This document shows, one piece after another, positions 8,412-16,369 of a DNA stretch of 64,000 nucleotides. The notes under the pieces are model-generated. The model was not told where the DNA came from, ran no database searches, and saw only the letters and a program-made list of their open reading frames with translations. The DNA is from Demequina iriomotensis (GTDB lineage Bacteria > Actinomycetota > Actinomycetes > Actinomycetales > Demequinaceae), in the NCBI RefSeq assembly GCF_000971395.1, contig NZ_BBME01000009.1:310001-374000 (forward strand). Reading direction: 5' to 3'. Each line of letters opens with the position of its first letter. Position 1 is the stretch's first letter. The position numbers were made by a program, and so were the translations under genes.

Positions 8412-9698
8412 TCACGGCGCGACCAGGAGGCCGGAGCCGACGTCGAGCGACGGCGCGAGGAGCCGGTGGCTCTCCTGCGTGAGGATCGACCACAGCGCCC
8501 CCGCGCGCAGCCCGGTGGCCTCGGCCCACAGCGCGGCGAGGCCGGCGACGTGCGGCGTCGCCATGCTCGTGCCGCTGATCGAGCGGTAGCGCTGCGGCAT
8601 CGGCCACGACGAGTAGACCTGGTAGCCGGGGCCCGCGAGGTCCACCTGGCCGCCGCGCGCGTCGGGCAGCGTGCGGGCGGAGAAGAACGCGACGTCGAGC
8701 TGCTGGTTGAGGGCGGCGACGGCGGCGATGTGGGGGCTGTTCGCAGGCGTGCCGACGAAGCCGAAGTTGAGGTCGGTGCGCTGCGCGTTGTTGCCCGCGG
8801 CGGCGACGATCAGGCTGCCCTGGTCGAGCGCGCGGCGGCCCGCGAGCGTGTAGGGCTCGTGCACGTTCGGCACGTCGGCGCCCAGGGACATCGAGATGAT
8901 CGCGCAGCCCTGGGTGATGGCCCAGTCGATCCCGGCGAGGATCGCGGAGTCACCGCCCGAACCCGCGTTGCTGAGGACCTTGCCCGCGAAGATCTCTGCG
9001 CCGTGCGCGACGCCGTACCGGGGCCCGGACTCCGGCGCGAGCGGGCCGCACGAGGTGCCGATGCAGTGCGTCCCGTGGCCGTGGCCGTCCTCGGAGGTCT
9101 CGCCGGCGATGAACGATGCGGTGGTGACGGCGCGGCCCGCGAAGTCGGGGTGCGTCGAGTCGAATCCGGTGTCCAGCACCGCCACCTTGATCCCCGCGCC
9201 CGAGTAGGAGGAGGCATCCGCGCGCGTGGCCTGGATGCCCCACGTCGCGGCGTCGCCGTCGCGGAACGCGCGCGCGCCCGGAGCGGCGTCGCCGTCGGCG
9301 CTCGCGGGCGCCGCGGAGGCCAGGCGCGTCGCGAGGTCCTGCGTGCCGTCGGCATAGCCGCGCGCGTACGCGCCGTCGCGCACGTGGTGGATGAGCTCGG
9401 GCACCACCGCGAGGACGCCGACATCCGCGGCGTTCGCCGTCGCGAGGCCGCCGGGATCGCTCACGATCGCCATGCCGAGCCTGTCGAACATCGTGTCGGT
9501 GCGCGCGACCGCGTCGAGCTCACCGCCGAGGTCGCGGATGCTCGCGACCTCCCGCACGCCCGCGGTCGCGAGGACGCCGGGCGCGTCCGCGTCGTGGGCG
9601 AACACCACGATGTACCGGCCTGTGGTCTCGGGCGGGGTCGCCACGGTGGGGCCGTCGGGCGTGAAGTGGACCTCGGGTGCCGGTTCGGCGTCGATCAT
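8412..9698 (-). CDS. S8 family peptidase (subtilase 1), no signal peptide
   Basis: This 428-residue subtilisin-like serine protease shows the full catalytic set: Asp in VAVLDTGFDSTHPDF, His in GHGHGTHCIG, oxyanion Asn in VAAAGNNAQ and Ser in SGTSMATPHVAG. About 150 residues precede the catalytic domain and include an I9-like propeptide (RYIVVFAHDAD). There is no signal peptide or membrane segment, so it is cytosolic or exported by a non-classical route. A GAGGAG site precedes ATG 9698. It shares an operon with the small I9-like protein at 8160 and is divergent from subtilase 2 across 227 bases, so the two may be co-regulated. It could process or degrade products of the adjacent cluster. Confidence 0.9.
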   Translation of the reverse strand: MIDAEPAPEVHFTPDGPTVATPPETTGRYIVVFAHDADAPGVLATAGVREVASIRDLGGELDAVARTDTMFDRLGMAIVSDPGGLATANAADVGVLAVVPELIHHVRDGAYARGYADGTQDLATRLASAAPASADGDAAPGARAFRDGDAATWGIQATRADASSYSGAGIKVAVLDTGFDSTHPDFAGRAVTTASFIAGETSEDGHGHGTHCIGTSCGPLAPESGPRYGVAHGAEIFAGKVLSNAGSGGDSAILAGIDWAITQGCAIISMSLGADVPNVHEPYTLAGRRALDQGSLIVAAAGNNAQRTDLNFGFVGTPANSPHIAAVAALNQQLDVAFFSARTLPDARGGQVDLAGPGYQVYSSWPMPQRYRSISGTSMATPHVAGLAALWAEATGLRAGALWSILTQESHRLLAPSLDVGSGLLVAP

Positions 9699-9925
9699 GG
9701 CGGGCTCCTCCCCCTCGCGCGCGGGGTGCGCGCACCCTCTCGACTCAAGGCCAGCGCCGTCACGCAGGCGTCACCGTCCGGCGCGGTGACCCCGCGGTGA
9801 CGGTGCGGTGACAGCCGCGGGGCGACGGTGGGCGGACGGGAGCGGGCCCGCGCGGGCCCGTCGCCCGGGTGGGGGAGGCAGCCGCCTGCCCTGCCGTGTC
9901 CGCAACGATGTGGGGGAGGGACGTC

Positions 9926-11662
9926 ATGGTGCTACCGCCGAGCGACGAGGGTCGCGACAGGGAGGTCGCGCAGGGGGAATGGGGCGGCGAGACCGTCGAG
10001 TATCTCCCGCGACGCGTCATCGTGAAGTTCAAGCGGCCCGACGGGCTCGAGGCGCTCGCGGCCACCGCCGTCCGTGCGGCCGAGGTCGCCGAGGAGCTCG
10101 AGGGCGCCACCGTGCTGCGGGCGCCGAGCCCCACCGGCCGCGTGGTGATCGACGTGGGCGAGGGTGCCGATGCGCTCGAGGTGGCGGCGCGCCTGGCCGA
10201 GGGCGACGCGGTCGAGTACGCCGAGCCCGACGTGGTCGACCACGCGTGCATCGTCCCCAACGACACGCGCTACCCGAACCAGTGGGCGCTGCCGAAGGTC
10301 AACGCGCCCGGAGCGTGGGACCGCGAGACCGGCAAGCCCACCGTGGTGATCGGCATCATCGATTCCGGGATCTCCATGACGGCCGGCGGCGCGCTCGATC
10401 ATCCCGACCTCTCCGACGCGTCGCGCATCGTGCTCGGCACCGACTTCGTCGATGGCGGCACGCCGCGCGACCTCAACGGGCACGGCACCCACGTCGCGGG
10501 CATCGCCGCCGGCCTGGGCAACAACTCCACCGGGATCGCGGGCATGAACTGGGGCTCGCGGGTCTACGTGTGCCGCACCCTCGACGCCGCCGGGAACGGC
10601 AGCTCGGCGGACTTCGCGGACGCGGTCGAGGAGATCACGGACTTCGCCGTCGCGAACGGGCTCAAGGCGGTCATCAACTACTCCGGCGGCGGCGGCGCGA
10701 ACCAGACCAAGCTCGACGCGTGCAACTACGCGAGCAGCCGCGGCATGATCCTGTGCGCCGCGGCGGGCAACGACAACGGCGGCCCGGTGATCTGGCCCGC
10801 GGCCTACTCGACCACCGTGACCGGCGTCATCGCGGTGGGCTCGACGGACTCGGCCGACAACGTGTCGACCTTCTCGAACCACGGCCCCGAGGTGACCGTG
10901 GTCGCTCCGGGCACCGCGATCCTCTCGGCGATGCCCACCTACACCGTCACCATCCCGGCCGGCACCACCTTCGGGACGCTCAACGGCACGTCGATGGCGA
11001 CGCCTCTGGTGAGCGGGCTCGTGGGCCTCATGTGGAGCAAGAACTCCTCGAAGACCCACGCCTCGATCAAGCAGTGCCTCATCGACACCGCGGTGGAGCT
11101 CGGCGCGGGGACCTTCGACAACGCATGGGGGCACGGGCGCGTCGACGCGGAGGAGGCGGTCAAGTGCGTGGAGCCGATCTTCCACCTCACCAAGATCGAC
11201 GCGACGTGCGGCATCTCGCGGATCGCCATCTGCCAGTCCGCGCTCACGCCGTGCGAGATCAAGTCGCAGCTGGTGGTGTGCCGGCCCTCGATGCTGCCGA
11301 ACCTGTGCCAGCGCTCGAAGCTGCCCCTGCTGTGCCCGATCGAGAGCGTCGTCAAGGTCTGCCACCCCGTCACCATGATCGGCTGCAACCAGCTCACGCG
11401 GCTCGGCTGCCCGCAGCCGAGCGCGATCGACGCGTGCCCGTCGTCCCTCGCGTGCGGCCCGTTCGATCCCGGCCGCCCCCCGATCCTGCGCCCGGGCGAG
11501 GCCGGGGGGTCGGTGCCCGCGGGCTACTCGTACGTCGACGAGAGCGGCCAGGCGCACGAGTGGCAGCCGGAGGCGGACGCCGGCGCCGAGGTCTGGGAGG
11601 GCGAGGGCGGCGAGTACTTCTGGGTCGACGACGACGGGCGCTTCCACGAATGGCGGGGCTGA
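9926..11662 (+). CDS. S8 family peptidase (subtilase 2) with Cys/Ser/Thr repeat tail
   Basis: This 578-residue subtilase starts at ATG 9926, chosen for its GGGGGAGGG ribosome site; upstream starts would add only noise. Residues 20-105 form an I9 prodomain (RRVIVKF to AVEYAEPDVVDH). The catalytic domain has D146, H186, N282 and S356. Residues 422-510 hold eleven Cys spaced 6-9 apart, each preceded by Ser or Thr. After that come two related segments, YVDESGQAHEW and WVDDDGRFHEW, at the C-terminus. No signal peptide is present. The stop overlaps the start of a kinase gene by 13 bases, and lyase and cyclase genes follow in the same coupled operon. I infer that the tail is a substrate for thioether (lanthionine) cross-linking. 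A disulfide or metal-binding repeat is the main alternative. Confidence 0.88.
   Translation: MVLPPSDEGRDREVAQGEWGGETVEYLPRRVIVKFKRPDGLEALAATAVRAAEVAEELEGATVLRAPSPTGRVVIDVGEGADALEVAARLAEGDAVEYAEPDVVDHACIVPNDTRYPNQWALPKVNAPGAWDRETGKPTVVIGIIDSGISMTAGGALDHPDLSDASRIVLGTDFVDGGTPRDLNGHGTHVAGIAAGLGNNSTGIAGMNWGSRVYVCRTLDAAGNGSSADFADAVEEITDFAVANGLKAVINYSGGGGANQTKLDACNYASSRGMILCAAAGNDNGGPVIWPAAYSTTVTGVIAVGSTDSADNVSTFSNHGPEVTVVAPGTAILSAMPTYTVTIPAGTTFGTLNGTSMATPLVSGLVGLMWSKNSSKTHASIKQCLIDTAVELGAGTFDNAWGHGRVDAEEAVKCVEPIFHLTKIDATCGISRIAICQSALTPCEIKSQLVVCRPSMLPNLCQRSKLPLLCPIESVVKVCHPVTMIGCNQLTRLGCPQPSAIDACPSSLACGPFDPGRPPILRPGEAGGSVPAGYSYVDESGQAHEWQPEADAGAEVWEGEGGEYFWVDDDGRFHEWRG
11189..11455 (+). other. eleven-unit Ser/Thr-x(2-5)-Cys tail, candidate lanthionine core
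   Basis: The segment encodes residues 422-510 of subtilase 2. Cys fall at residues 428, 436, 443, 452, 461, 470, 479, 487, 495, 504 and 510. Apart from the first and last units, each has a Ser or Thr 4-6 residues before its Cys (for example S431-C436, S447-C452, S464-C470, T483-C487, T491-C495). Spacing and order match what a dehydration-cyclisation system would use to make a ladder of small thioether rings. Sequence between anchors is hydrophobic and varied, so this is not a recent tandem duplication. Modification is inferred from the adjacent kinase, lyase and cyclase genes. Confidence 0.6.
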
Positions 11663-12690
11663 CGGCCCCGCACGCCCTCGGGCCGCTCACGCGGCGGCTG
11701 CTCGCGCTCGCGCTCGTGACGCCCGAGGACGTGCATCGTCACGGCCTGCGCGCGCGCGACCTCAGCCGCTCGCACGCCGTGGCGCTCGTCGAGGCGGGCG
11801 ACGCGCGCCGGTACGTGGTCAAGGAGCTGCAGCGCGCCGACGAGCGGTCGCAGGGCACGCCCGAGCAGGAGCGGGCGCTCTACGGCGCGGTCGCGGCGCA
11901 TCCCGAGTTGCGCGCGTGGACGGCGGGCGTGGTCCACCTGGGCGACGTGGACGATGTGCTGGTGCTCGACTACCTCGCGGGTGCCGAGTCGGTGGTCGCG
12001 CGGGCGGCACGCACGGGCTGGAGCGACGGGGAGCTCGCGACTCACCTGGGCGCGGCGCTCGGCGGCTGGCATGCGGCGGCCCGGCCTCGGCTCGGCGCCT
12101 TCGAGGCCGTCGAGCCGCCGTGGGTGCTGCGCGTGCTCGAGCCCGACCGGCCCGGCTTCGTGCGCACCAACGATGCGGTCGCGGAGGCGCTCGCGACGCT
12201 CGACGGTGGCCCGCTGGCGCGGTGGCTGCGGGTCCTGCGGGAGGGGTGGCGCGACGACGCCGTGATCCACGGCGACCTCCAGTTCGACAACTGCCTGGTC
12301 GAGCCCTCCGGCCGGATCACCTTCGTCGACTGGGAGTGCGCGGGCCGGGGGGACGCGGCGTGGGATCTCGCGGCGCTCGCGGCCGAGCTCATCAGCCGCT
12401 CGCCCGCGAGGGACGCGGCGTCCATGACGCCCGTGCTGTCGGGCGCGGTGCGGCTGCTGGTCGCGGCGTACGCGGAGCACGATGAGGCGGCCGGCGGCGC
12501 GAGCGCGCTCGCGGGACGCGTGGTGCCGTACGCGGGGGCGAGGCTGCTGCTGCGCGCGCTCCAGATCGCGTCGCGCGAGGACGGCGAGCCCGGGGCGATC
12601 AGCCCCGCGGTGCGGTGGCATCTCACGCTCGCGGAGGCCGTGGCCTCCGCGCCCGACCTCGCGGCCGCGGTGAGCGGGGGGTCGCGATGA
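11650..12690 (+). CDS. APH-like protein kinase, candidate Ser/Thr kinase for lanthionine formation
   Basis: This 346-residue protein has the aminoglycoside phosphotransferase fold. It shows a Lys in YVVKEL (K58), a hinge near VLVLDYLAG, the catalytic loop HGDLQFDN (D209 and N214), and the metal-binding Asp of FVDWE (D227). It is fused to no other domain. The ATG lies inside the 3' end of the subtilase 2 gene, and its stop overlaps the start of the lyase gene (ATGA). That tight coupling with HopA1-like and LanC-like genes matches stand-alone kinases of class V-type lanthipeptide systems, where the kinase phosphorylates Ser/Thr before elimination. An antibiotic- or small-molecule kinase is possible from fold alone, but the neighbourhood argues against it. 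Confidence 0.8.
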   Translation: MAGLTAPHALGPLTRRLLALALVTPEDVHRHGLRARDLSRSHAVALVEAGDARRYVVKELQRADERSQGTPEQERALYGAVAAHPELRAWTAGVVHLGDVDDVLVLDYLAGAESVVARAARTGWSDGELATHLGAALGGWHAAARPRLGAFEAVEPPWVLRVLEPDRPGFVRTNDAVAEALATLDGGPLARWLRVLREGWRDDAVIHGDLQFDNCLVEPSGRITFVDWECAGRGDAAWDLAALAAELISRSPARDAASMTPVLSGAVRLLVAAYAEHDEAAGGASALAGRVVPYAGARLLLRALQIASREDGEPGAISPAVRWHLTLAEAVASAPDLAAAVSGGSR

Positions 12691-13637
12691 CCGCCGATGC
12701 GGCGGCACCGGCGGCGGGCATCGAGGCGTGGGCCGGGCCCGAGGATCTCGAGGCGCTCGCGGGCATCGTCGCGGAGGCGCCCGGCGAGGCGCTCGAGCGC
12801 GAGCTCTATCACCGCTGGTATCTGCAGATGCGGCCGGCCGTCGCGGGTGCCGGGGCCCCCGGGGTGGCGCCCCTCGCGGTGGACCCCGCGCGTGCGCTCT
12901 GGGCCGCGCATGCGGGTGCCGCTCTCTTCGAGGACGGCTGGGTCGCGCGCGCGGTGTCCTCGGCCGGGCGCGTCGAGGCGGTCCGCGGGGACGAGCGCCG
13001 GGTGGCCGGTCCCGGCGAGCACGTCGTCCGCGGCCGCCCCGGCCGGCGCCCACGCCCGGGGGACGCGCTCGCGCTCGCGAGCACGGTCGCCTCGGTCGAG
13101 GACGGCTGGTGGGTCGGACGCTCGGGCCTGGGCTTCAGCCCCGACGTGCCGTTCACGCGGGTCTACGTCCACGTGCGCCAGGACTCGGCGGCGGCGGGGG
13201 TCGCGGTGCTCACCCAGGCGCTCGTGTGTCGCGTGCCGTTCGCCGTCAAGGTGTCGATGGTGCTCGGCGAGGCCGACCGCCCCGATGGGCTCGTCCTCTA
13301 CGTCGCGCGTCGGGACTTCCATGCCAGCCTGCGCGCGCCGCTCGCGGCGGCGTTCGGGCGGCTCGGTTCGCTCGGGCTGGTGGAAGCCTCGGTGCCCCGC
13401 ATGACCGCGCGGCTCGCGCCTGGCGTCGGCGCCGCCGACGGGCCGCCGGACGGGGGAAGCTTCGGCCTCGAGCGATGCGGCGTCGTCGCGGCGGCGGCGC
13501 GCAGCCTCGCTCCCGGGTCGCGCGAGCCGGGTGCGCTCGCGGATGCGGTCGCCGCCGCCTTCGCCGCCGCCGGGCTGGATCCCGCGCGGCCCTACCTCGC
13601 CTCCCCGGACGACCATGACTACCTCGATGCTCGCTGA
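12687..13637 (+). CDS. HopA1-like protein, candidate phospho-Ser/Thr lyase
   Basis: This 316-residue protein resembles the HopA1 effector domain. Its landmarks are the YHRWY motif (residues 41-45), an AAHAGAALFEDGW segment, FTRVYVHVR near residue 160, VPFAVKV near 188, and DGLVLYVARRD near 205. HopA1-like domains were first named in type III effectors, but they also serve as separate lyases that eliminate phosphate from phospho-Ser/Thr in three-protein lanthipeptide systems. There is no secretion system in sight. The start is fused to the kinase stop and the end overlaps the cyclase gene by about 20 bases, as expected for a kinase-lyase-cyclase complex. A degenerate or non-catalytic HopA1 domain cannot be excluded without structure-based alignment. 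Confidence 0.7.
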   Translation: MTADAAAPAAGIEAWAGPEDLEALAGIVAEAPGEALERELYHRWYLQMRPAVAGAGAPGVAPLAVDPARALWAAHAGAALFEDGWVARAVSSAGRVEAVRGDERRVAGPGEHVVRGRPGRRPRPGDALALASTVASVEDGWWVGRSGLGFSPDVPFTRVYVHVRQDSAAAGVAVLTQALVCRVPFAVKVSMVLGEADRPDGLVLYVARRDFHASLRAPLAAAFGRLGSLGLVEASVPRMTARLAPGVGAADGPPDGGSFGLERCGVVAAAARSLAPGSREPGALADAVAAAFAAAGLDPARPYLASPDDHDYLDAR

Positions 13638-14907
13638 GCCCGCCGCGGTCACGCGCGCCACGTTGCTCGGCCTCGCCGCCGAGATCGGCGCGACCCTGTG
13701 CCGCGATGCGCTGTGGCACGACGGCCGGGCGCTGTGGCTGGGCGACGAGGTGGTCCCGATCGACGGCGAGTTCGAGACGGTGCATCAGGCGTGCGGCGGG
13801 GCGCTGTACGGAGGGACGGCCGGCATCGGCTGGTTCCTCGCGCACCTGAGCCGGGCGCTCGGCGATCGCGACGCGGCGGCGACCGCGCGCGGAGCGCTCC
13901 GGCACGCGCTCGCGTGGGCGGCCGCCACGCCCGACCCGTCGCTGCACGCTGGGCGCGCGGGCGTCGGGTGGGCGGCGCTGGACGCCGCGCTCGCCTTGGA
14001 CGACGGCGAGCTCGCCCACGAGGGCCTGCGCACCCTGCTCGTCGCGCTCGAGGCGCCCGCGCCGGCGGAGCTGCCCGCGGAGGTCATCGGCGGGCATGCG
14101 GGGATCGTGCTCGGCGGGCTGGCCGCGCTCGCGCCCGCCCGTGCCGCGGGATTGCCGTGCGAGGACCTGGAGTCCGCGCTCGAGCCGCACGGACGGGCCA
14201 TCCTCGCGCTCGCGCGCCGCAGCTCCACGGGCTGGACCTGGCCCGACGCCGAGGGGTTGGAGCTCTGCGGGCTCGCGCACGGCACGTCCGGTCCGGCGCT
14301 CGCATGCGCGGAGCTGTGGGCGGCGACGGGTGACGAGGCCTACCGCGAGGCCGCGCTCGCCGGCGCACGCGCCGAGCGCGCATGGCTCGAGCCCACCCGC
14401 GGCTGGCCCGATCTGCGCGAGTACAGCCGCGCCGATCTCGACGCCGGGGAGCGGCCCGACGCCCCGCCGTTCTGGTGCCACGGCACCGTGGGCGTCACGC
14501 TCGCGCGCCTCCGCGCGGCGCGCCTCACGGGGGACGATGCGCTCCTCGCCGATGCCACGGTCGGGTTGAGCTGTGCCGAGTCCGCCGTCGCCGGGCTCGC
14601 TCGCGCCGTCCCGGGCTCGTACGCCGCCAACTTCTCCCTGTGCCACGGCGCGGCCGGGCTCATGGAGCTCTTCACGGTCGCCGCACATGAGCTCGACGAT
14701 GCGGCGTGGCTCGCCCGCGCGGCGGCGGTGGCGGCACTGGGTCGCGCGCACCGCGAGGCAGGCGTGCCCTGGCGATGCGGGGTCGCCGACGGGTTCGAGG
14801 CGCCGGGGCTCATGCTGGGGCTCGCGGGCACGGGTGCGGCGCTGCTGCATGCCGCCGACCCTGGGGGGATGCCCACGCCCCTGCTGCTCGGCGGGGGTGC
14901 GGCCTAG
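13615..14907 (+). CDS. LanC-like zinc cyclase
   Basis: This protein of about 430 residues carries the LanC signatures in order: GGALYGGTAGIGW, GLAHGTSG (H222), WCHGTVG (C288) and CHGAAG (C343, H344). C288, C343 and H344 are the three zinc ligands that activate the substrate thiolate in lanthionine cyclases, and all are intact. Glycine-rich alpha/alpha-barrel repeats run through the whole length. The ATG at 13615 is used here; ATG 13627 is also possible, and both overlap the end of the lyase gene. It should catalyse Michael-type addition of Cys onto dehydroalanine or dehydrobutyrine. The likely substrate is the Cys-rich tail of subtilase 2, because no small precursor gene is visible nearby. 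Confidence 0.87.
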   Translation: MTTSMLAEPAAVTRATLLGLAAEIGATLCRDALWHDGRALWLGDEVVPIDGEFETVHQACGGALYGGTAGIGWFLAHLSRALGDRDAAATARGALRHALAWAAATPDPSLHAGRAGVGWAALDAALALDDGELAHEGLRTLLVALEAPAPAELPAEVIGGHAGIVLGGLAALAPARAAGLPCEDLESALEPHGRAILALARRSSTGWTWPDAEGLELCGLAHGTSGPALACAELWAATGDEAYREAALAGARAERAWLEPTRGWPDLREYSRADLDAGERPDAPPFWCHGTVGVTLARLRAARLTGDDALLADATVGLSCAESAVAGLARAVPGSYAANFSLCHGAAGLMELFTVAAHELDDAAWLARAAAVAALGRAHREAGVPWRCGVADGFEAPGLMLGLAGTGAALLHAADPGGMPTPLLLGGGAA

Positions 14908-14916
14908 GATCGGGGC

Positions 14917-15162
14917 GTGGGCATCGCGAACCGCGTGATCGTGAAGCTCGAGGGCGGCGACGCCCCCCTCGAGGAGCGCGCGAGCGCGCTCGCCGAGGCG
15001 CTCCCCGGCGCGAGCATCGTGCGCATCTCGGGTTCCGGGCGGGTGCTCCTCGCGCTGGACGCCGAGGCCGATGCGGCGGCCGCCGCGGCCGCGCTCGCCG
15101 CGCTGCCCGGCGTCGCCTACGCCGAGCCGGACGTCATGGACTCGGCGCAGCCGGAGGGCTGA
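14917..15162 (+). CDS. free-standing subtilase prodomain-like (I9) protein
   Basis: This 81-residue protein starts at GTG 14917, nine bases after the cyclase gene. It aligns with the prodomain of subtilase 2: RVIVKLEGGDA against RVIVKFKRPDG, GASIVRISGSGRV against GATVLRAPSPTGRV, and VAYAEPDVMDSA against VEYAEPDVVDHA. It is therefore a duplicated prodomain without a protease. Such proteins can act in trans as folding chaperones or tight inhibitors of their subtilase. Its last 29 bases overlap the 3' end of the convergent hydrolase gene. It was probably retained to keep subtilase 2 inactive while the tail is being modified; that is inference. Confidence 0.75.
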   Translation: MGIANRVIVKLEGGDAPLEERASALAEALPGASIVRISGSGRVLLALDAEADAAAAAAALAALPGVAYAEPDVMDSAQPEG

Positions 15163-15925
15163 GCCGCTCGAGCAGGAAGTCGCGCACCTCCTGGACGGCC
15201 CGTGGGCTGCGACGCCTCCCGGTCACGGTCGAGTGCCGTCGCGGGTCCCAGGTGGGGAGCTCGGTGACCAGCATCCGACCGTCGCCGATGAGGTCTCGCG
15301 CGGCGCCCAGCTTCGCGCACGGGGACATGAGGTCCGCGCGGAAGCGGTAGCCGCGCACCTCCAGGGCGTCACCCGGGTCCTCGACGCGGGCCTCGAGCAG
15401 CGCCCGGTCGCCGCGCGACAGCCCGAGCCCCCACGGCCACGCCGGTGCGGCCGGCTCCCCGACCACCGCGGCCGCCACCCGCGTGTCCGTCGCGGCCGCG
15501 AGCGCGAAGTTCCCGGTCAGGCATAGCCCGATGACGCCGTAGCGCGCGCCGTCCTTGCCGACCTCCTTGTCGGCGAGGTTCTTGAGCCAGGCCGCGGCGC
15601 GGCTCACCCCCGACCCGCACAGCACGCGGATCTCATGGTTGACGCAGATCGCCTTCAACGACTCCGCGAGCCGCGGGGAGCCGTCCCGTCCCACGATCGA
15701 GGGGACGATCACGCGGAAGTCGAGCGCGAGCTCCCGTGCGTAGCAGACCAGGTTCTCCGAGATCCCGGGGAACTCGTGCAGGAGCATGACGGTGGGACGC
15801 GCCGCGTCCTTGCCGTCCTCGACCACGTAGTAGGTGCGGGCGCTGCCGCCTGCCTCGAGGGTCCGCCGCGTCCAGCCGCGCGGGCACCAGGGTGACGCCG
15901 CATCGTCCACGGCGTCGGCGGTCAC
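15134..15925 (-). CDS. dienelactone hydrolase-family protein
   Basis: This 263-residue alpha/beta-hydrolase begins at GTG 15925, which overlaps the stop of the upstream VOC gene (GTGA). Family features are TVMLLHEFPGISENL (oxyanion region), a FRVIVPSIVGRDG strand-turn, and the nucleophile elbow GLCLTGNFAL with Cys as the putative nucleophile, as in dienelactone hydrolases. Substrate is unknown; these enzymes hydrolyse lactones or simple esters. It forms a tail-to-tail overlap of 29 bases with the I9-like gene and a short operon with the VOC protein. Confidence 0.78.
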   Translation of the reverse strand: MTADAVDDAASPWCPRGWTRRTLEAGGSARTYYVVEDGKDAARPTVMLLHEFPGISENLVCYARELALDFRVIVPSIVGRDGSPRLAESLKAICVNHEIRVLCGSGVSRAAAWLKNLADKEVGKDGARYGVIGLCLTGNFALAAATDTRVAAAVVGEPAAPAWPWGLGLSRGDRALLEARVEDPGDALEVRGYRFRADLMSPCAKLGAARDLIGDGRMLVTELPTWDPRRHSTVTGRRRSPRAVQEVRDFLLERLSPPAAPSP

Positions 15926-16362
15926 GTCAGGGGCTCCGCGAGCGCGACCAGGATCCCCTCGGGCCCCCGCAGGTAGCACAGGCGGTACGCGTCCTCGAAG
16001 CGGGCGATCGCGCGGACCACCTCGGCGCCGTGCCGCTCGAGGCGCGCGACCGTCGCGTCGATGTCGTCGACCGCGAACATCACGTTGCGGAAGCCGAGCG
16101 CGTTGGCGGTCGACGCCCCCGGCTCGGGGCGGACCCCGGGAGGGTTGTCGAAGCGGGTGAGCTCGAGCCTGCCGTGGCCGTCGGGGGTGACGAGCATGGC
16201 GATCTCGGTGCGGGTGCCGTCGAGCCCCACCAACTGGTCGACCCACGCGCCCTCGATCGGGGTGCGGCCCTCGACCGCCATGCCGAGCTCCTCGAAGAAG
16301 GCGATCGCGGCGTCGAGGTCCTCGACGATGACGCTGACGTGGTCGAGCCGCAGGATCGCCAT
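15922..16362 (-). CDS. VOC (glyoxalase/bleomycin-resistance fold) family protein
   Basis: This 146-residue protein carries two paired beta-alpha-beta-beta-beta modules of the vicinal oxygen chelate fold. The first begins LRLDHVSVIVEDLDAAIAFF and the second GFRNVMFAVDDIDATV, and the protein ends RGPEGILVALAEPLT. His in LDHVSV, Glu in RLELTRF and Glu in PEGILV are plausible metal ligands. Substrate cannot be predicted; the family includes lyases, dioxygenases and drug-binding proteins. It is coupled to the downstream hydrolase, so the two may act on the same small molecule. Confidence 0.82.
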   Translation of the reverse strand: MAILRLDHVSVIVEDLDAAIAFFEELGMAVEGRTPIEGAWVDQLVGLDGTRTEIAMLVTPDGHGRLELTRFDNPPGVRPEPGASTANALGFRNVMFAVDDIDATVARLERHGAEVVRAIARFEDAYRLCYLRGPEGILVALAEPLT

Positions 16363-16369
16363 GATCGCG

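Noticed and set aside
9926..15162. Ordinary lanthipeptide cluster with separate precursor
   Set aside because: No short ORF with a leader and Cys-rich core was found near these genes; only the subtilase tail offers Ser/Thr and Cys in series. A very small precursor outside the region cannot be excluded.
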